Assembly (NCBI RefSeq): GCF_000687145.1
Contig: NZ_JMFG01000011.1
Coordinates: 84,338-148,337 of the forward strand
DNA length: 64,000 nucleotides
Reading direction: 5' to 3'
Origin: Thermoanaerobaculum aquaticum
GTDB lineage: Bacteria > Acidobacteriota > Thermoanaerobaculia > Thermoanaerobaculales > Thermoanaerobaculaceae
A model generated the notes under the pieces. That model had not been told where the DNA came from. It was given only the letters and a program-made list of their open reading frames with translations, and ran no database searches. The translations under genes were made by a program, and so were the position numbers. Of this stretch, positions 7,929 through 16,933 are shown one piece after another. The number at the start of each line of letters is the position of its first letter. Within the stretch, counting starts at the first letter, position 1.

Positions 7929-9298
7929 CCCCTCTGGCCCAGCTTGCCCGCGAGGTTCTCGCCGTGGGTCTCGAGGCGGTTCACCCGCGTACCCTCATGC
8001 GGCAGTTGACCTTTACCCCCCGGGGCTTGGGTTTCGGGGAGCACGTGCTGGAACCCCCGGGGAAGCTTGCGGTGCTGGCGGTGGGCAAGGCAGGCGGCAC
8101 CCTGGCGGAAGCCTTTCTCACCCACAGCTTGCGCCGCCCGGATGCTCTGTGGGTTTACGTGCCGCACCAGGCCCCGGTGCCCGCTTCGGTGGCGCCGCAC
8201 GCAAAGTACGGAAGCCACCCCCGGGTCTCGCAAGAAAACCTGGCCAACGCCCGGGAAATAGCCGCTGCCGTTGCCGCCCTTACCGCCGAGGACGGCCTTT
8301 TGCTGTTGCTTTCCGGCGGTAGTTCCGCCCTGCTAATGGCGCCGCTTCCCGGCCTGGAAACCACCACAGTGGACACCTTGCTCTGGGAGCTCATGACCGC
8401 CGGCGCCACCATTGCCGAGCTCAACACCGTGCGCAAGCACCTGGGGATGCTCTTTGGGGGTCGGCTGGCCGCACTTTGCCCGGCTTCGCTTTTGGCCTTG
8501 GTGCTTTCCGACGTGCCCGGGGACGACCTGGCCATTGTGGGCTCAGGGCCCACGGTGCCGGACCCCACCACCGCTGCCCACGCTCTGGCCGTCCTGCGGC
8601 GCTTTGGCCTGGAGTCCCGTTTCCCCCAGGTGGTCCACACGCTGCAAAGCCCGGAAAGCGAAACCCCGAAGCCCGGGGACCCGCGCCTGAACGGCAAAGC
8701 CACCGCGCTTTTGGGTTCTAACCGGGAGGCGCTGGAGGCCATGGCCGCCACTTTGGCCAGCGAAGCCTTCCGGCCGCGGATCCTCACGCGCCGCTTGCGG
8801 GGGGAAGCGCGGGAAGTGGGCCGGGTGCTGGCGGCCTTGCTTGTGAACGCAGCTCCGGGAACGGCGATCCTGGCGGGGGGTGAAACCACCGTGCGCGTTT
8901 CAGGGGAAGGGCGCGGCGGGCGCAACCTGGAGCTGGCCCTAGCCGCCGCGGTGGGGCTTTCCGGCCACCGCCACCGGTGCCTGCTGGCCGCCGGCAGCGA
9001 CGGTGTTGACGGCACCTCCCCGGCAGCCGGTGCGGTGGTGGACGGCTTTACCGTGGCCCGTGCCGCCAAGCGCGGTAAAAGCGCCCAAAAAGCGCTTGCC
9101 GAAAACAACAGCTGGGGATTTTTCGCCGATCTTCCCGAAGCCATCATCACCGGCCCCACCGGCACCAACGTGGCCGACCTGGTCGTTGGCCTGGTGGCCC
9201 CGCAGGCGCAACGTCCCCTTGCCCTGCGCACGCCCACCCGAGCGCCGCAACCCCAGCCGCCGTGGGGTTTGAAAAGCAGGGAGGAGCCCAGCGAATGA
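7925..9298 (+). CDS. glycerate 2-kinase (type II, MOFRL family)
   Basis: A 457-residue kinase that phosphorylates D-glycerate to 2-phosphoglycerate in serine, glyoxylate or sugar-acid catabolism. It has the N-terminal DUF4147 domain (VGKAGGTLAEAF; LLLLSGGSSALLMAP; AELNTVRKHLG; SDVPGDDLAIVGSGPTVPD) and the C-terminal MOFRL domain (GGETTVRVSGEGRGGRNLEL and AAGSDGVDGTSPAAGAVVDG). The start is the GTG at 7925, overlapping the preceding TGA; the frame is open further upstream but only in the shadow of that gene. It also overlaps the next gene by 4 nt (ATGA). Confidence 0.93.
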   Translation: MTPLAQLAREVLAVGLEAVHPRTLMRQLTFTPRGLGFGEHVLEPPGKLAVLAVGKAGGTLAEAFLTHSLRRPDALWVYVPHQAPVPASVAPHAKYGSHPRVSQENLANAREIAAAVAALTAEDGLLLLLSGGSSALLMAPLPGLETTTVDTLLWELMTAGATIAELNTVRKHLGMLFGGRLAALCPASLLALVLSDVPGDDLAIVGSGPTVPDPTTAAHALAVLRRFGLESRFPQVVHTLQSPESETPKPGDPRLNGKATALLGSNREALEAMAATLASEAFRPRILTRRLRGEAREVGRVLAALLVNAAPGTAILAGGETTVRVSGEGRGGRNLELALAAAVGLSGHRHRCLLAAGSDGVDGTSPAAGAVVDGFTVARAAKRGKSAQKALAENNSWGFFADLPEAIITGPTGTNVADLVVGLVAPQAQRPLALRTPTRAPQPQPPWGLKSREEPSE

Positions 9299-10050
9299 TC
9301 GTGAGGTCCACTGCCGATGGTTTGGTTCTCGTGACCCAATCCGCCCACGCTCTCTTGGCCTTCCAGCTGGCGGAACACTGGGGTAACCGCATCACCCCAC
9401 GCCCCTCCCCCCGGGCCGAGGTCCTGGCCGCGGCGCTGCTCCACGATGCGGGCTGGGACCACTGGGACCAGCACCCGCAATGGGATGAAGCCCAAGGACC
9501 GCAAGGGTTTGAAACGTGGCCTTCGGGGGAAGAGCGGGAGAAGCTCTGGCGAGAAAGCCTCGCCCACGCCGCCCAGCGGGGTCGCTACGTGGAGTACCTG
9601 GTGGGGCACCACGTGCTGCACCTGGCGGAAACCTACTCCCCAAACCAGCACCAAGAGTTTGTGCTCGAGCTTCGCCAGCACCTGCAACGGCTCCGGGAGC
9701 AACTGGTCCATGAGCCGCGTTTCCGGCAAATCCTGGCCACAGGCCAGGACGAGGTAAACCGCCACATCCTGCGGGTAGTGGACGCGCTGGCGATTTACCT
9801 TTTGCGCCCCCCAACGCGGTGGGAGATTCCCGAAGTGCCGCTCAAAGAGGGCCCGGCCTCCCTCCAGCTCATCCCCGCCGGCCCCAACCTCTTCCGCCTC
9901 CACCCCTGGCCGTTTGTGGGCTCGCGCCTCACGGTCCGCGTGGAGGGCTATTGTTTGCCCACCCAAGCCCCCGTTCCCAAAGACACCTGGCCCCAGCTCC
10001 CGAGGGTTACGTTGGCCTTTACGCTCGTGAGGCTTGGGAAATCCTCGTAG
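9295..10050 (+). CDS. DUF3891 family protein
   Basis: A 251-residue soluble protein of the DUF3891 family. The N-terminal half shows the family pattern: LVTQSAHALLAFQLAEHWG, then LLHDAGWDHWDQHP, which resembles an HD-type metal site (HD in LHDAGW), and the later YLVGHHVLHLAE. No biochemical role is established; the His/Asp clusters make a metal-dependent hydrolase plausible. ATG 9295 overlaps the glycerate kinase stop by 4 nt, completing a three-gene unit. Confidence 0.8.
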   Translation: MIVRSTADGLVLVTQSAHALLAFQLAEHWGNRITPRPSPRAEVLAAALLHDAGWDHWDQHPQWDEAQGPQGFETWPSGEEREKLWRESLAHAAQRGRYVEYLVGHHVLHLAETYSPNQHQEFVLELRQHLQRLREQLVHEPRFRQILATGQDEVNRHILRVVDALAIYLLRPPTRWEIPEVPLKEGPASLQLIPAGPNLFRLHPWPFVGSRLTVRVEGYCLPTQAPVPKDTWPQLPRVTLAFTLVRLGKSS

Positions 10051-10112
10051 CGACCCCAATTTACGTATTTTCGGCCGATCTTCATAAGGACCTCCTGAGA
10101 TTTTCAAAGGCC

Positions 10113-10141
10113 TTGACAACCCAAGGGGCAAGCACTAGATT
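10113..10141 (+). promoter_or_regulatory. sigma70 promoter of the LacI-family regulator
   Basis: Perfect TTGACA (10113-10118), a 17-nt spacer and TAGATT (10136-10141). The expected transcript start, near 10148, falls inside the palindromic operator that follows. Confidence 0.8.
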
Positions 10142-10146
10142 GGGGA

Positions 10147-10160
10147 TGAAAACGTTTTCA
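10147..10160. promoter_or_regulatory. LacI-type operator
   Basis: TGAAAACGTTTTCA is a perfect 14-bp palindrome with the central CG step typical of LacI/GalR operators. It covers the predicted transcription start of the regulator gene that begins at 10171, so the repressor should shut off its own promoter. No second perfect copy was found in the other intergenic gaps of the glucan locus. Confidence 0.8.
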
Positions 10161-10170
10161 TGGAGCCGCC

Positions 10171-11211
10171 GTGGCCCAACGCCCCAAAGCCCGCACCGGT
10201 CGCCCTCCTCAGCGCCGGGAGCCTACTATCCGGGATGTCGCTGCGCGTGCTGGCGTGTCACTTGCTACCGTCTCAAGGGTCCTGAACAACTCAGCTTTAG
10301 TGAGCGAAGAAAAGAAAAGACGGGTTCTCGCCGCGGTAGCCGCTTTGGGTTATACCCCTCACGAGGCCGCCCGCAGCTTAGTGCGACGGCGGACCAACAC
10401 CGTGGCCTTCATCCTCCCGGAGGTGTCCGGCGATTTTTACTCCCAGCTGCTCAAAGGCGCCGAGCTTGCTGCCCGCGAGTTTGGGTTTCACCTCTTGGTT
10501 TCTGGGTTTCACGGCGAATCGGCAGAGGTGAGGAAAACCCTCCGTGCCACCCGCGGGCGGGTTGACGGCATCGTGCTCATGTGGCCGGAAGTGCACAGGG
10601 ATGGACTCCTTTCGGCGATTCCTGAAGGCACCTCTGTGGTCCTTTTGGGGGGGGCCGAGGACCCGCACCACCCCTCGCTGGCTTTGGACAACGTGGCCGG
10701 AACGGAAGCCGCGGTGCGTCATCTGGTGAGCCTCGGCCACCGAGTCATCGGGCACCTTCAAGGACCCGAAACCAACCTCGATGCCCAGGCCCGGCGACAC
10801 GCCTTCCTCTCGGTGATTCGCCAAACGCCAGGCGCGGTCGCCGTGGAACTCCCCGGCGATTTCACGGAAGGGCGCGGCTACGAAGCCGCGCCTCTTTTTT
10901 TGGCGCAAAAGCCCCGACCCACAGCCATTTTTGCCGCCAACGACGCCAGCGCCATTGGCTTGCTGCTGCGCTTAGCCGAGCTTGGCGTTGCCGTGCCCGA
11001 AGAAATCTCCCTGGTGGGCTTTGACGACATCCCCCTGGCCCGCCTGGTGAACCCGCCGCTCACCACGGTGGCAGCAGGAGCGGAGGAGTTGGGACGGAAG
11101 GCAGTGGAGCTGGTGGCGGCAAGCCCACCTCACCCCCAGCCCCAACGCGTGCTACTTCCCACCCGCTTGGTGGTGCGGCGCAGCACAGCGCCACCCAAGG
11201 AGCAACCGTGA
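10171..11211 (+). CDS. LacI-family transcriptional regulator of the glucan locus
   Basis: A 346-residue repressor. The helix-turn-helix reads TIRDVAARAGVSLATVSRVL (about residues 19-38), followed by the hinge helix region PHEAARSLVRRRTNTVAF. A periplasmic-binding-protein-like sugar-sensing domain follows, with FAANDASAIGLL and VGFDDIPLARLVNPPLTTV as family signatures. GTG 10171 is the only start that gives the complete DNA-binding domain; the nearby ATG at 10160 is out of frame. It lies directly upstream of the TonB receptor and sugar-use genes, its likely regulon. Confidence 0.93.
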   Translation: MAQRPKARTGRPPQRREPTIRDVAARAGVSLATVSRVLNNSALVSEEKKRRVLAAVAALGYTPHEAARSLVRRRTNTVAFILPEVSGDFYSQLLKGAELAAREFGFHLLVSGFHGESAEVRKTLRATRGRVDGIVLMWPEVHRDGLLSAIPEGTSVVLLGGAEDPHHPSLALDNVAGTEAAVRHLVSLGHRVIGHLQGPETNLDAQARRHAFLSVIRQTPGAVAVELPGDFTEGRGYEAAPLFLAQKPRPTAIFAANDASAIGLLLRLAELGVAVPEEISLVGFDDIPLARLVNPPLTTVAAGAEELGRKAVELVAASPPHPQPQRVLLPTRLVVRRSTAPPKEQP

Positions 11212-11242
11212 GGTCCGTGGCCGACCATTTCCGAGCAGTTCC

Positions 11243-11263
11243 GCGGGAATCCCTAGGTCCCGC
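11243..11263 (+). repeat. inverted repeat in the leader of the TonB receptor gene
   Basis: GCGGGA (11243-11248), a 9-nt loop containing CCTAGG, then TCCCGC (11258-11263), just before the AAAGGAGGAG ribosome site of the receptor. It could be an RNA hairpin that tunes initiation or a binding site for a regulator. It does not match the LacI operator. Confidence 0.45.
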
Positions 11264-11281
11264 AAAGAAAGGAGGAGACGT

Positions 11282-14212
11282 ATGAAACGCGCAACCCTAG
11301 CCCTTACGTTGGTGCTACCGCTGGTCCTTGCCGGTCCAGCGTTGGCCCAGGTCACCACCGCTTCCCTTGCCGGGAAGGTGAGCGACGAGCAGGGACTGCC
11401 CTTGCCCGGTGCTACGGTGGAGGCCAAGAACTTAGCCTCGGGCTTTACCTTCCGGGCCGTGACCAAGGAAAACGGCACGTTTCTCCTGGCCAATTTGCCC
11501 CCGGGGAAGTACGAGGTTACGGTCAGCTTGTCCGGCATGAAACCGGAAAGCCAAACCTTGGAGGTGCTCTTAGGTCAAACCGCCACCGCCAACTTCCGCC
11601 TCACCGTGGATCAGCTCTTTGTGGAGGAAGTTACGGTGGTGGGCAGCAAGATCATTGACATCAAAAGCCCGGAAATTGCCACCAACATCAGCCCCGACCA
11701 GCTGGTTTACCTGCCTCAACGAGAGCGTAACTTTATTAACTTTGCCGCCCTGGCACCGGGGGTGTACGTCGATCCCCGGGAGGACTCGTCCCGTTACTTC
11801 CGCGCCGGCGCTTCCTCCGCCAAACAGGTGAACGCGTTCATCGATGGGGTTTCCTACAAGAACGACATGATGGAAGGGGGCGCCTTCATGCAGGATGCCT
11901 CCAAGGGTAACCCATTCCCCCAAAATGCCGTGCAGGAGTTTCAAGTCCTCACCCAAAACTACAAAGCAGAATACGAGAAATCGGCATCAGCGGTGATCAC
12001 CGCTATCACCAAATCGGGAGGCAATACCTTCAGCGGCGATGCCTTTTTCTACTATCAAGACAAGGACATGGTGACCTTGGACAAGCTTTCCAAAGAACGC
12101 GGGCTTTCCAAGCCGGATTACAAGCGGCAGTTGGGGGGCCTGAGTCTGGGCGGACCCATCACCAAGGATAAGCTCCACTTCTTTTTCGCTTATGAGCGAA
12201 ACGATCAAGACCGCTTCAACCAGGTGTTCCACGGGCCGCTCTGGGACAGCCCCAACGTGCCCCCGGAGCTGAAGAACCGCTTGTCCCAGTACGCCACCGG
12301 AAACGTCAAAGCACCTTATGAATCCAACCTTTACTTTGGCAAGCTTTCCTGGCAGCCCAACCTTGGCTCCACCGTGGATGTTTCCTATTACAGCCGCGAC
12401 GAAGACGAACGGCGGGGCTTTGGCGGACAAAGGGTGGAGGAGGGCGCTGAGCGCTTCCGCATTACCAGCGACTCGTTAGTTACGAAGTGGTCGGCGGTGG
12501 TGGGGAGCCAAAGCTTCAACGAGCTCACCGGCACCTGGCAGGAACTGCGGTGGTTCCCCTCGGCCTTTGGCTCCACCCCTCGGCAAAACTACATTGGCCT
12601 TCTGGACGTCGGCAGCAAGGACGCCTCCCAGGACTTCAAGCAAACCCGCTATACCCTGCGCGAGGACTTCACCACGTACTTCTCCTACCGTGGGGAGCAC
12701 ACCGCCAAGGCCGGCGTTTCGGCCAACTTCATGGACTACACGATCATCAAGACCCTGTTCCCCAACGGCTACTACGAGTACCGAGAAGCCGAGCACTGGC
12801 AGTACCCGGTCTTGGCCCGCCTGGGCTTTGGGGACCCCAAGTTGGCCTTTAGCAACAACCAGTACGGCGTGTACCTGCAAGACGATTGGCGCATGAGCCC
12901 GACGTTTACGCTGTCGCTGGGTCTGCGCTGGGACTACGAGACCAACATGCTCAACAACAAGTGGAAGACCCCCAGCGGCCTGCTCTCCGCCATGCAAAAC
13001 GCTTGCCGCACGTACTCCCAGCCCGTAGGTGGGAAAACCACCTGGTGCTTGAACGAAATTCTCGACTTTAACCGCTTCACCACTGACGGCACCAAACGGG
13101 ACTCGTACAAAGGCATGATTCAGCCGCGGCTTGGTTTTTCCTGGGATGCTTCCGGTCACGGCACCACTGTTGTTTTTGGCGGGTGGGGCAAATACTACGA
13201 TCGCGTGGCGCTCAACGACATCTTTGACGAAAAGTACCGCCACAGCTACAAGATCTACACCTTCTGCTTTGTGGAAGGGGCGTGCTCCAACCCAATTCCC
13301 TGGCGGCCCGAGTACGCCACACCCGAAGGCCTTGCCGGAATCATCAGCTCGGGCCAAGCTCCGGGTCCGGAGGTGTTCTTAGTGGCCAACGATATGAAAC
13401 CGCCCCGCAGTGATCAGTGGACCCTGGGCTTGCGCCAGCAGCTGGGCTCCTGGCTGGTAGGGGCCTCCTACGCCGGGATCCGCACCTACAACCTCATGGC
13501 TTGGATCTTCGCCGACCTGCCGCCGGGCACCACCTTTAACGACCGCTGGAGCGGACAAATCCCCATTCCGGGCTACGCCCGCGCCTTCAAGACCACCACG
13601 GCTCGCAAGAGCAAGTACGATGCCCTCTACCTGACTCTCGACAAGCCCTACACTGCCGACTCCCGTTGGGGTGCCAACGTTGCGTACACCTACGGCAAAG
13701 CCAAGGCCTTTGGCCCCGGCACAGATGGGGTCATCTTTGCCCTCGATTACGTAGCCCCTCAGGATTTCGACTGGCATCCGGCAGACTTCGACGAGCGCCA
13801 CCGCTTGGTGGCTAGCGGTACTGTGGGCTTACCTTGGGGTTTCCGTCTTTCCAGCATCCTCACCTTGGGCTCCGGTACGCCGTTCACGATTTACGATGCT
13901 TCCGCCGGGTGGAACAACTTCAAGGTTCGCTTTGGCGATGGCCGGTTTGAAAAGCGCAGCTTCTTGGGCATCAAGGAGTGGGTCTACCGCTCGCTGGATT
14001 TGCGGCTGGACTGGGAGAGCCCCAGCGTGGGTGGGGTGAGGTTCGGCGTTTCCGGGGAAGCCTTTAACGTCTTCAACTACGTGAACGAGGGGTGCCCCGG
14101 TTGGGGTACCGGCTTCATCCCGCCGGCCGGGGAAAGCAACCCGTCCTTCGGCAAGGGCGAGTGCCAGTTCAACCCGCGGCGCTATCAGGTTGGTGTGCGG
14201 GTAAGCTTCTAG
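11282..14212 (+). CDS. TonB-dependent receptor with carboxypeptidase-regulatory domain (Oar-like)
   Basis: A 976-residue outer-membrane receptor. A signal peptide (cleavage after ALA-Q, about residue 22) is followed by a carboxypeptidase-regulatory-like beta domain (LAGKVSDEQGLPLPGATVEA and GKYEVTVSLSGM, about 28-105). A plug domain follows (TVVGSKIIDI; INFAALAPGV; AFIDGVSY), then a long 22-strand-type barrel ending in aromatic Phe (VRVSF). A strong AAAGGAGGAG ribosome site precedes the ATG. It lies between the LacI repressor and a glucan-degrading lipoprotein, so uptake of gluco-oligosaccharides is the likely role. Confidence 0.92.
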   Translation: MKRATLALTLVLPLVLAGPALAQVTTASLAGKVSDEQGLPLPGATVEAKNLASGFTFRAVTKENGTFLLANLPPGKYEVTVSLSGMKPESQTLEVLLGQTATANFRLTVDQLFVEEVTVVGSKIIDIKSPEIATNISPDQLVYLPQRERNFINFAALAPGVYVDPREDSSRYFRAGASSAKQVNAFIDGVSYKNDMMEGGAFMQDASKGNPFPQNAVQEFQVLTQNYKAEYEKSASAVITAITKSGGNTFSGDAFFYYQDKDMVTLDKLSKERGLSKPDYKRQLGGLSLGGPITKDKLHFFFAYERNDQDRFNQVFHGPLWDSPNVPPELKNRLSQYATGNVKAPYESNLYFGKLSWQPNLGSTVDVSYYSRDEDERRGFGGQRVEEGAERFRITSDSLVTKWSAVVGSQSFNELTGTWQELRWFPSAFGSTPRQNYIGLLDVGSKDASQDFKQTRYTLREDFTTYFSYRGEHTAKAGVSANFMDYTIIKTLFPNGYYEYREAEHWQYPVLARLGFGDPKLAFSNNQYGVYLQDDWRMSPTFTLSLGLRWDYETNMLNNKWKTPSGLLSAMQNACRTYSQPVGGKTTWCLNEILDFNRFTTDGTKRDSYKGMIQPRLGFSWDASGHGTTVVFGGWGKYYDRVALNDIFDEKYRHSYKIYTFCFVEGACSNPIPWRPEYATPEGLAGIISSGQAPGPEVFLVANDMKPPRSDQWTLGLRQQLGSWLVGASYAGIRTYNLMAWIFADLPPGTTFNDRWSGQIPIPGYARAFKTTTARKSKYDALYLTLDKPYTADSRWGANVAYTYGKAKAFGPGTDGVIFALDYVAPQDFDWHPADFDERHRLVASGTVGLPWGFRLSSILTLGSGTPFTIYDASAGWNNFKVRFGDGRFEKRSFLGIKEWVYRSLDLRLDWESPSVGGVRFGVSGEAFNVFNYVNEGCPGWGTGFIPPAGESNPSFGKGECQFNPRRYQVGVRVSF

Positions 14213-14220
14213 GAGAAGGA

Positions 14221-14246
14221 GGGGAGGGCCCGCCCGGGCCCTCCCC
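14221..14246 (+). terminator. strong GC hairpin between receptor and lipoprotein genes
   Basis: GGGGAGGGCCC (14221-14231), loop GCCC, then GGGCCCTCCCC (14236-14246) makes a perfect 11-bp stem. It is followed only by TATCCTTG, not a T-run. It is best seen as a partial terminator or mRNA-stabilising hairpin that lets the receptor be expressed above the genes downstream. Confidence 0.55.
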
Positions 14247-14258
14247 TATCCTTGAACC

Positions 14259-15686
14259 ATGGGGATCCTGCGGCGGCAAGCCCTTTGCCTTTTGCTCTTG
14301 GCCTCCTGTGCGGTACCCACCGATCCGTCCGACCGAGGGATACATCGGCGCTTGCAGCCGGTGCAGCTTTCCCCGCTTTTAGCAGAAGTCCAGAGGCGGG
14401 CCTTCCTTTACTTTTGGGAAACTGCGGATCCCACCACCGGCCTGGTTCCCGATCGCTGGCCCACCCCTTCCTTTGCCAGCATTGCTGCCGTAGGATTTGC
14501 CCTGACCTGCTACCCCATAGGGGTGGAACGGGGCTGGATCACCCGTGACCAAGCCCGGGATCGCACCTTAACCACCCTGCGTTTCTTTGCCCATGGACCG
14601 CAAGGCCCTGAAAGCTCCGGGACCATTGGCTACAAGGGCTTTTTCTACCACTTCTTGGACATGAAAAGCGGCACCCGCTTTGGCACCGTGGAGCTTTCTT
14701 CGGTGGACACGGCGCTTTTGCTCATGGGCGTTCGCTTTGCTGCCCGCTACTTCCGAGAGGACACCCCGGAAGAAGCGGAAATCCGCACGCTGGCGGAGCA
14801 ACTCACCAACGCCACCGATTGGCGTTGGATGCAACCACGGCCCCCTCGCATTGCCATGGGGTGGAAACCGGAAACCGGTTTTTTATCTGCCGATTGGTGG
14901 GGGTACAACGAAGCCATGGTGGTGTACCTTTTGGCCTTGGGGTCCCCCACCTATTCAGTAGCCCCCGAGGCCTGGCAAGCGTGGACCAGCTCCTACCGGT
15001 GGGGTAGCTTCTACGGTTTTGAGCACGTGGGTTTTGCCCCGCTGTTTGGTCACCAGTACTCCCATTTGTGGGTGGATTTCCGTGGGATTTACGACGGCTT
15101 CATGCGCGAAAAAGGCATTGATTACTTTGAAAACTCCCGCCGGGCGGTGCTTGCGCAAAGGGCCTACGCCCAAGCCAACCCCGAAGGCTTTCAAGATTAC
15201 AGCAAGAACATTTGGGGCCTTTCCGCCTGCGATGGCCCCGCAGATGTCACGATGGAGGTGAACGGTCGGCAAGTGCGGTTTTACACCTACGCCGCCCGGG
15301 GGGCCTCCCACACCGAAGTGCGGGATGACGGAACGCTTTGCCCCACGGCGGTGGTGAGCTCCCTGCCCTTTGCCCCGGAAGTGGTGGTGCCCGCTACCGA
15401 AGCGTTGTACCGGCGCTACCGGCCCTGGCTTTGGGGAGCTTACGGTTTTCTGGACGCTTTTAACCCTACCTTCCGGTTTACCCAGGTGCCCGTGCGCCAC
15501 GGGCGGGTGGTCCCGGACGTGGGGTGGTTCGACACCGATTACCTGGGCATTGACCAGGGGCCCATGGTGATCATGATTGAAAACTACCGCTCGGAGCTGG
15601 TCTGGCGGCTCATGCGCGGCGATCCGGTTTTGCGGGAAGGGCTGAAAAAAGCCGGATTTACCGGCGGCTGGCTGGACGCACCATGA
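14259..15686 (+). CDS. GH144-like (PF10091) glucan hydrolase lipoprotein
   Basis: A 475-residue lipoprotein (signal LLLLASC, lipidation Cys17) of the PF10091 family once named glucoamylase. Members assigned to GH144 are endo-beta-1,2-glucanases or sophorohydrolases. Visible blocks are RAFLYFWETADPTTGLVPDR, GFALTCYPIGVERGWI, VELSSVDTALLLMG, YNEAMVVYLLALGSP, FGHQYSHLWVDFRGI and SACDGPADV, which line the (alpha/alpha)6 active site in this family. It would act at the outer membrane or periplasm on oligosaccharides brought in by the receptor. It overlaps the next gene by 4 nt. The beta-1,2 specificity is inferred from family membership only. Confidence 0.85.
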   Translation: MGILRRQALCLLLLASCAVPTDPSDRGIHRRLQPVQLSPLLAEVQRRAFLYFWETADPTTGLVPDRWPTPSFASIAAVGFALTCYPIGVERGWITRDQARDRTLTTLRFFAHGPQGPESSGTIGYKGFFYHFLDMKSGTRFGTVELSSVDTALLLMGVRFAARYFREDTPEEAEIRTLAEQLTNATDWRWMQPRPPRIAMGWKPETGFLSADWWGYNEAMVVYLLALGSPTYSVAPEAWQAWTSSYRWGSFYGFEHVGFAPLFGHQYSHLWVDFRGIYDGFMREKGIDYFENSRRAVLAQRAYAQANPEGFQDYSKNIWGLSACDGPADVTMEVNGRQVRFYTYAARGASHTEVRDDGTLCPTAVVSSLPFAPEVVVPATEALYRRYRPWLWGAYGFLDAFNPTFRFTQVPVRHGRVVPDVGWFDTDYLGIDQGPMVIMIENYRSELVWRLMRGDPVLREGLKKAGFTGGWLDAP

Positions 15687-16933
15687 GATCGGCGTGGCTG
15701 GCAGTGGCCCTTTTGGCGGCCGCCTGCACCGGGAAAGAGGACCCGTCGGTGTTGACCTTTTGGGCCCTGGGCAGGGAAGGGGAAGCTGTCGGCCCAATCC
15801 TGCAGGAATTTGAAAGGGAAAACCCCGGCGTCCGCGTGCGGCTGCAGCAAATCCCCTTTACCGCCGCCCATGAAAAGCTGCTCACCGCCATCGTGGGGCG
15901 CAGCACCCCCGATGTGGCGCAGGTGGGCAACACCTGGATTCCTGAGCTGGCCGCCCTCAAGGTGCTGGAGCCTTTGGATCCGTGGCTTCCCCGCTTTCCG
16001 GTTTTGAGTTCAAAAAACTTCTTCCCGGGCATTTGGGAAACCAACGTGGTAGAGGGGGTGGTGTGGGGCATCCCCTGGTACGTGGACACCCGGGTGTTGT
16101 TTTACCGCCAGGACCTCCTGGCCGCTGCTGGCTTTATCGCCCCACCCAAGACCTGGGAGAGCTGGCGTAAGGCCATGCGGGCTTTGAAGCAAAAGGGCCT
16201 CTGCCCCTTTGCCATTTACCTGCCCACCGACGAGTGGGCGCAGCTGGTGATCCTGGCCATGCAGCAGGGTGCCACCCTGGTGAGCCCGAAGGCTGAGCCC
16301 AAGTTTTCCGAAGCGAGCTTCACCCAAGCCTTGGAGTTTTACCTGGGCCTCTTCCACGAAGGCCTGGCCCCGGTGTTGGGCAACGCCCAGGTGGGCAACT
16401 ACTACCAGCGCTTTGCCGACGGGTGGTATGCCATGTACATCACCGGTCCTTGGAACCTGGGAGAGTTCCGCCGCCGCATGCCACCTTCGGTGTCCTGGAG
16501 CACGGCCCCCCTGCCGGCACCGCAGGAAAACGCTTACCCCGGCGTTTCCCTGGCCGGTGGCTCCTCGCTGGTGGTTTTCCGGCGCTCTTCCAAAAAAGAG
16601 CTGGCGGTGCGGCTTTTGGCGTATTTGAGCCAGCCGCCGGTGCAGAGGCGTTTTTTCCAGGAAACCGGAGACCTGCCTTCGCAGCTTGCCGCCTGGGAGT
16701 ACCCCGAGCTGCACCAGGATCCCCAGGCCCAAGCCTTCTGGCAGCAGCTCCACCGCGTTCGCCCGCTGCCGCTTTTGCCGGAATCCGAGCGCTTAATGCA
16801 GAGGCTCTGGGAAGTGGTGGAAAGCGGCATCCGCGGCCAAGCTTCGGCACAGCAAGTGGCTCAGCAGATGGATCAGGAGGCTTCCTGGATGCTGGAAAAG
16901 CGCCGATGGCTTTTAGCGCGGAGAAAACCATGA
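15683..16933 (+). CDS. sugar ABC transporter substrate-binding lipoprotein
   Basis: A 416-residue binding protein of the extracellular solute-binding family 1 (MalE/UgpB-like). A lipoprotein signal ends LLAAAC (Cys15), and the mature start VLTFWALGREGEAV is followed by FERENPGVRVRLQQIP, the classic first helix and strand. GRSTPDVAQVGNTWIPEL and MYITGPWNLGEFRR are further family blocks. Start and stop both overlap neighbours by 4 nt. It should capture a di- or oligosaccharide in the periplasm for the two permeases that follow. Confidence 0.93.
   Translation: MRSAWLAVALLAAACTGKEDPSVLTFWALGREGEAVGPILQEFERENPGVRVRLQQIPFTAAHEKLLTAIVGRSTPDVAQVGNTWIPELAALKVLEPLDPWLPRFPVLSSKNFFPGIWETNVVEGVVWGIPWYVDTRVLFYRQDLLAAAGFIAPPKTWESWRKAMRALKQKGLCPFAIYLPTDEWAQLVILAMQQGATLVSPKAEPKFSEASFTQALEFYLGLFHEGLAPVLGNAQVGNYYQRFADGWYAMYITGPWNLGEFRRRMPPSVSWSTAPLPAPQENAYPGVSLAGGSSLVVFRRSSKKELAVRLLAYLSQPPVQRRFFQETGDLPSQLAAWEYPELHQDPQAQAFWQQLHRVRPLPLLPESERLMQRLWEVVESGIRGQASAQQVAQQMDQEASWMLEKRRWLLARRKP

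Noticed and set aside
8155..10131. Minus-strand open frame of 658 codons over glycerate kinase and DUF3891.
   Set aside because: Shadow of two well-supported genes; low-complexity Arg/Pro/Ser composition.
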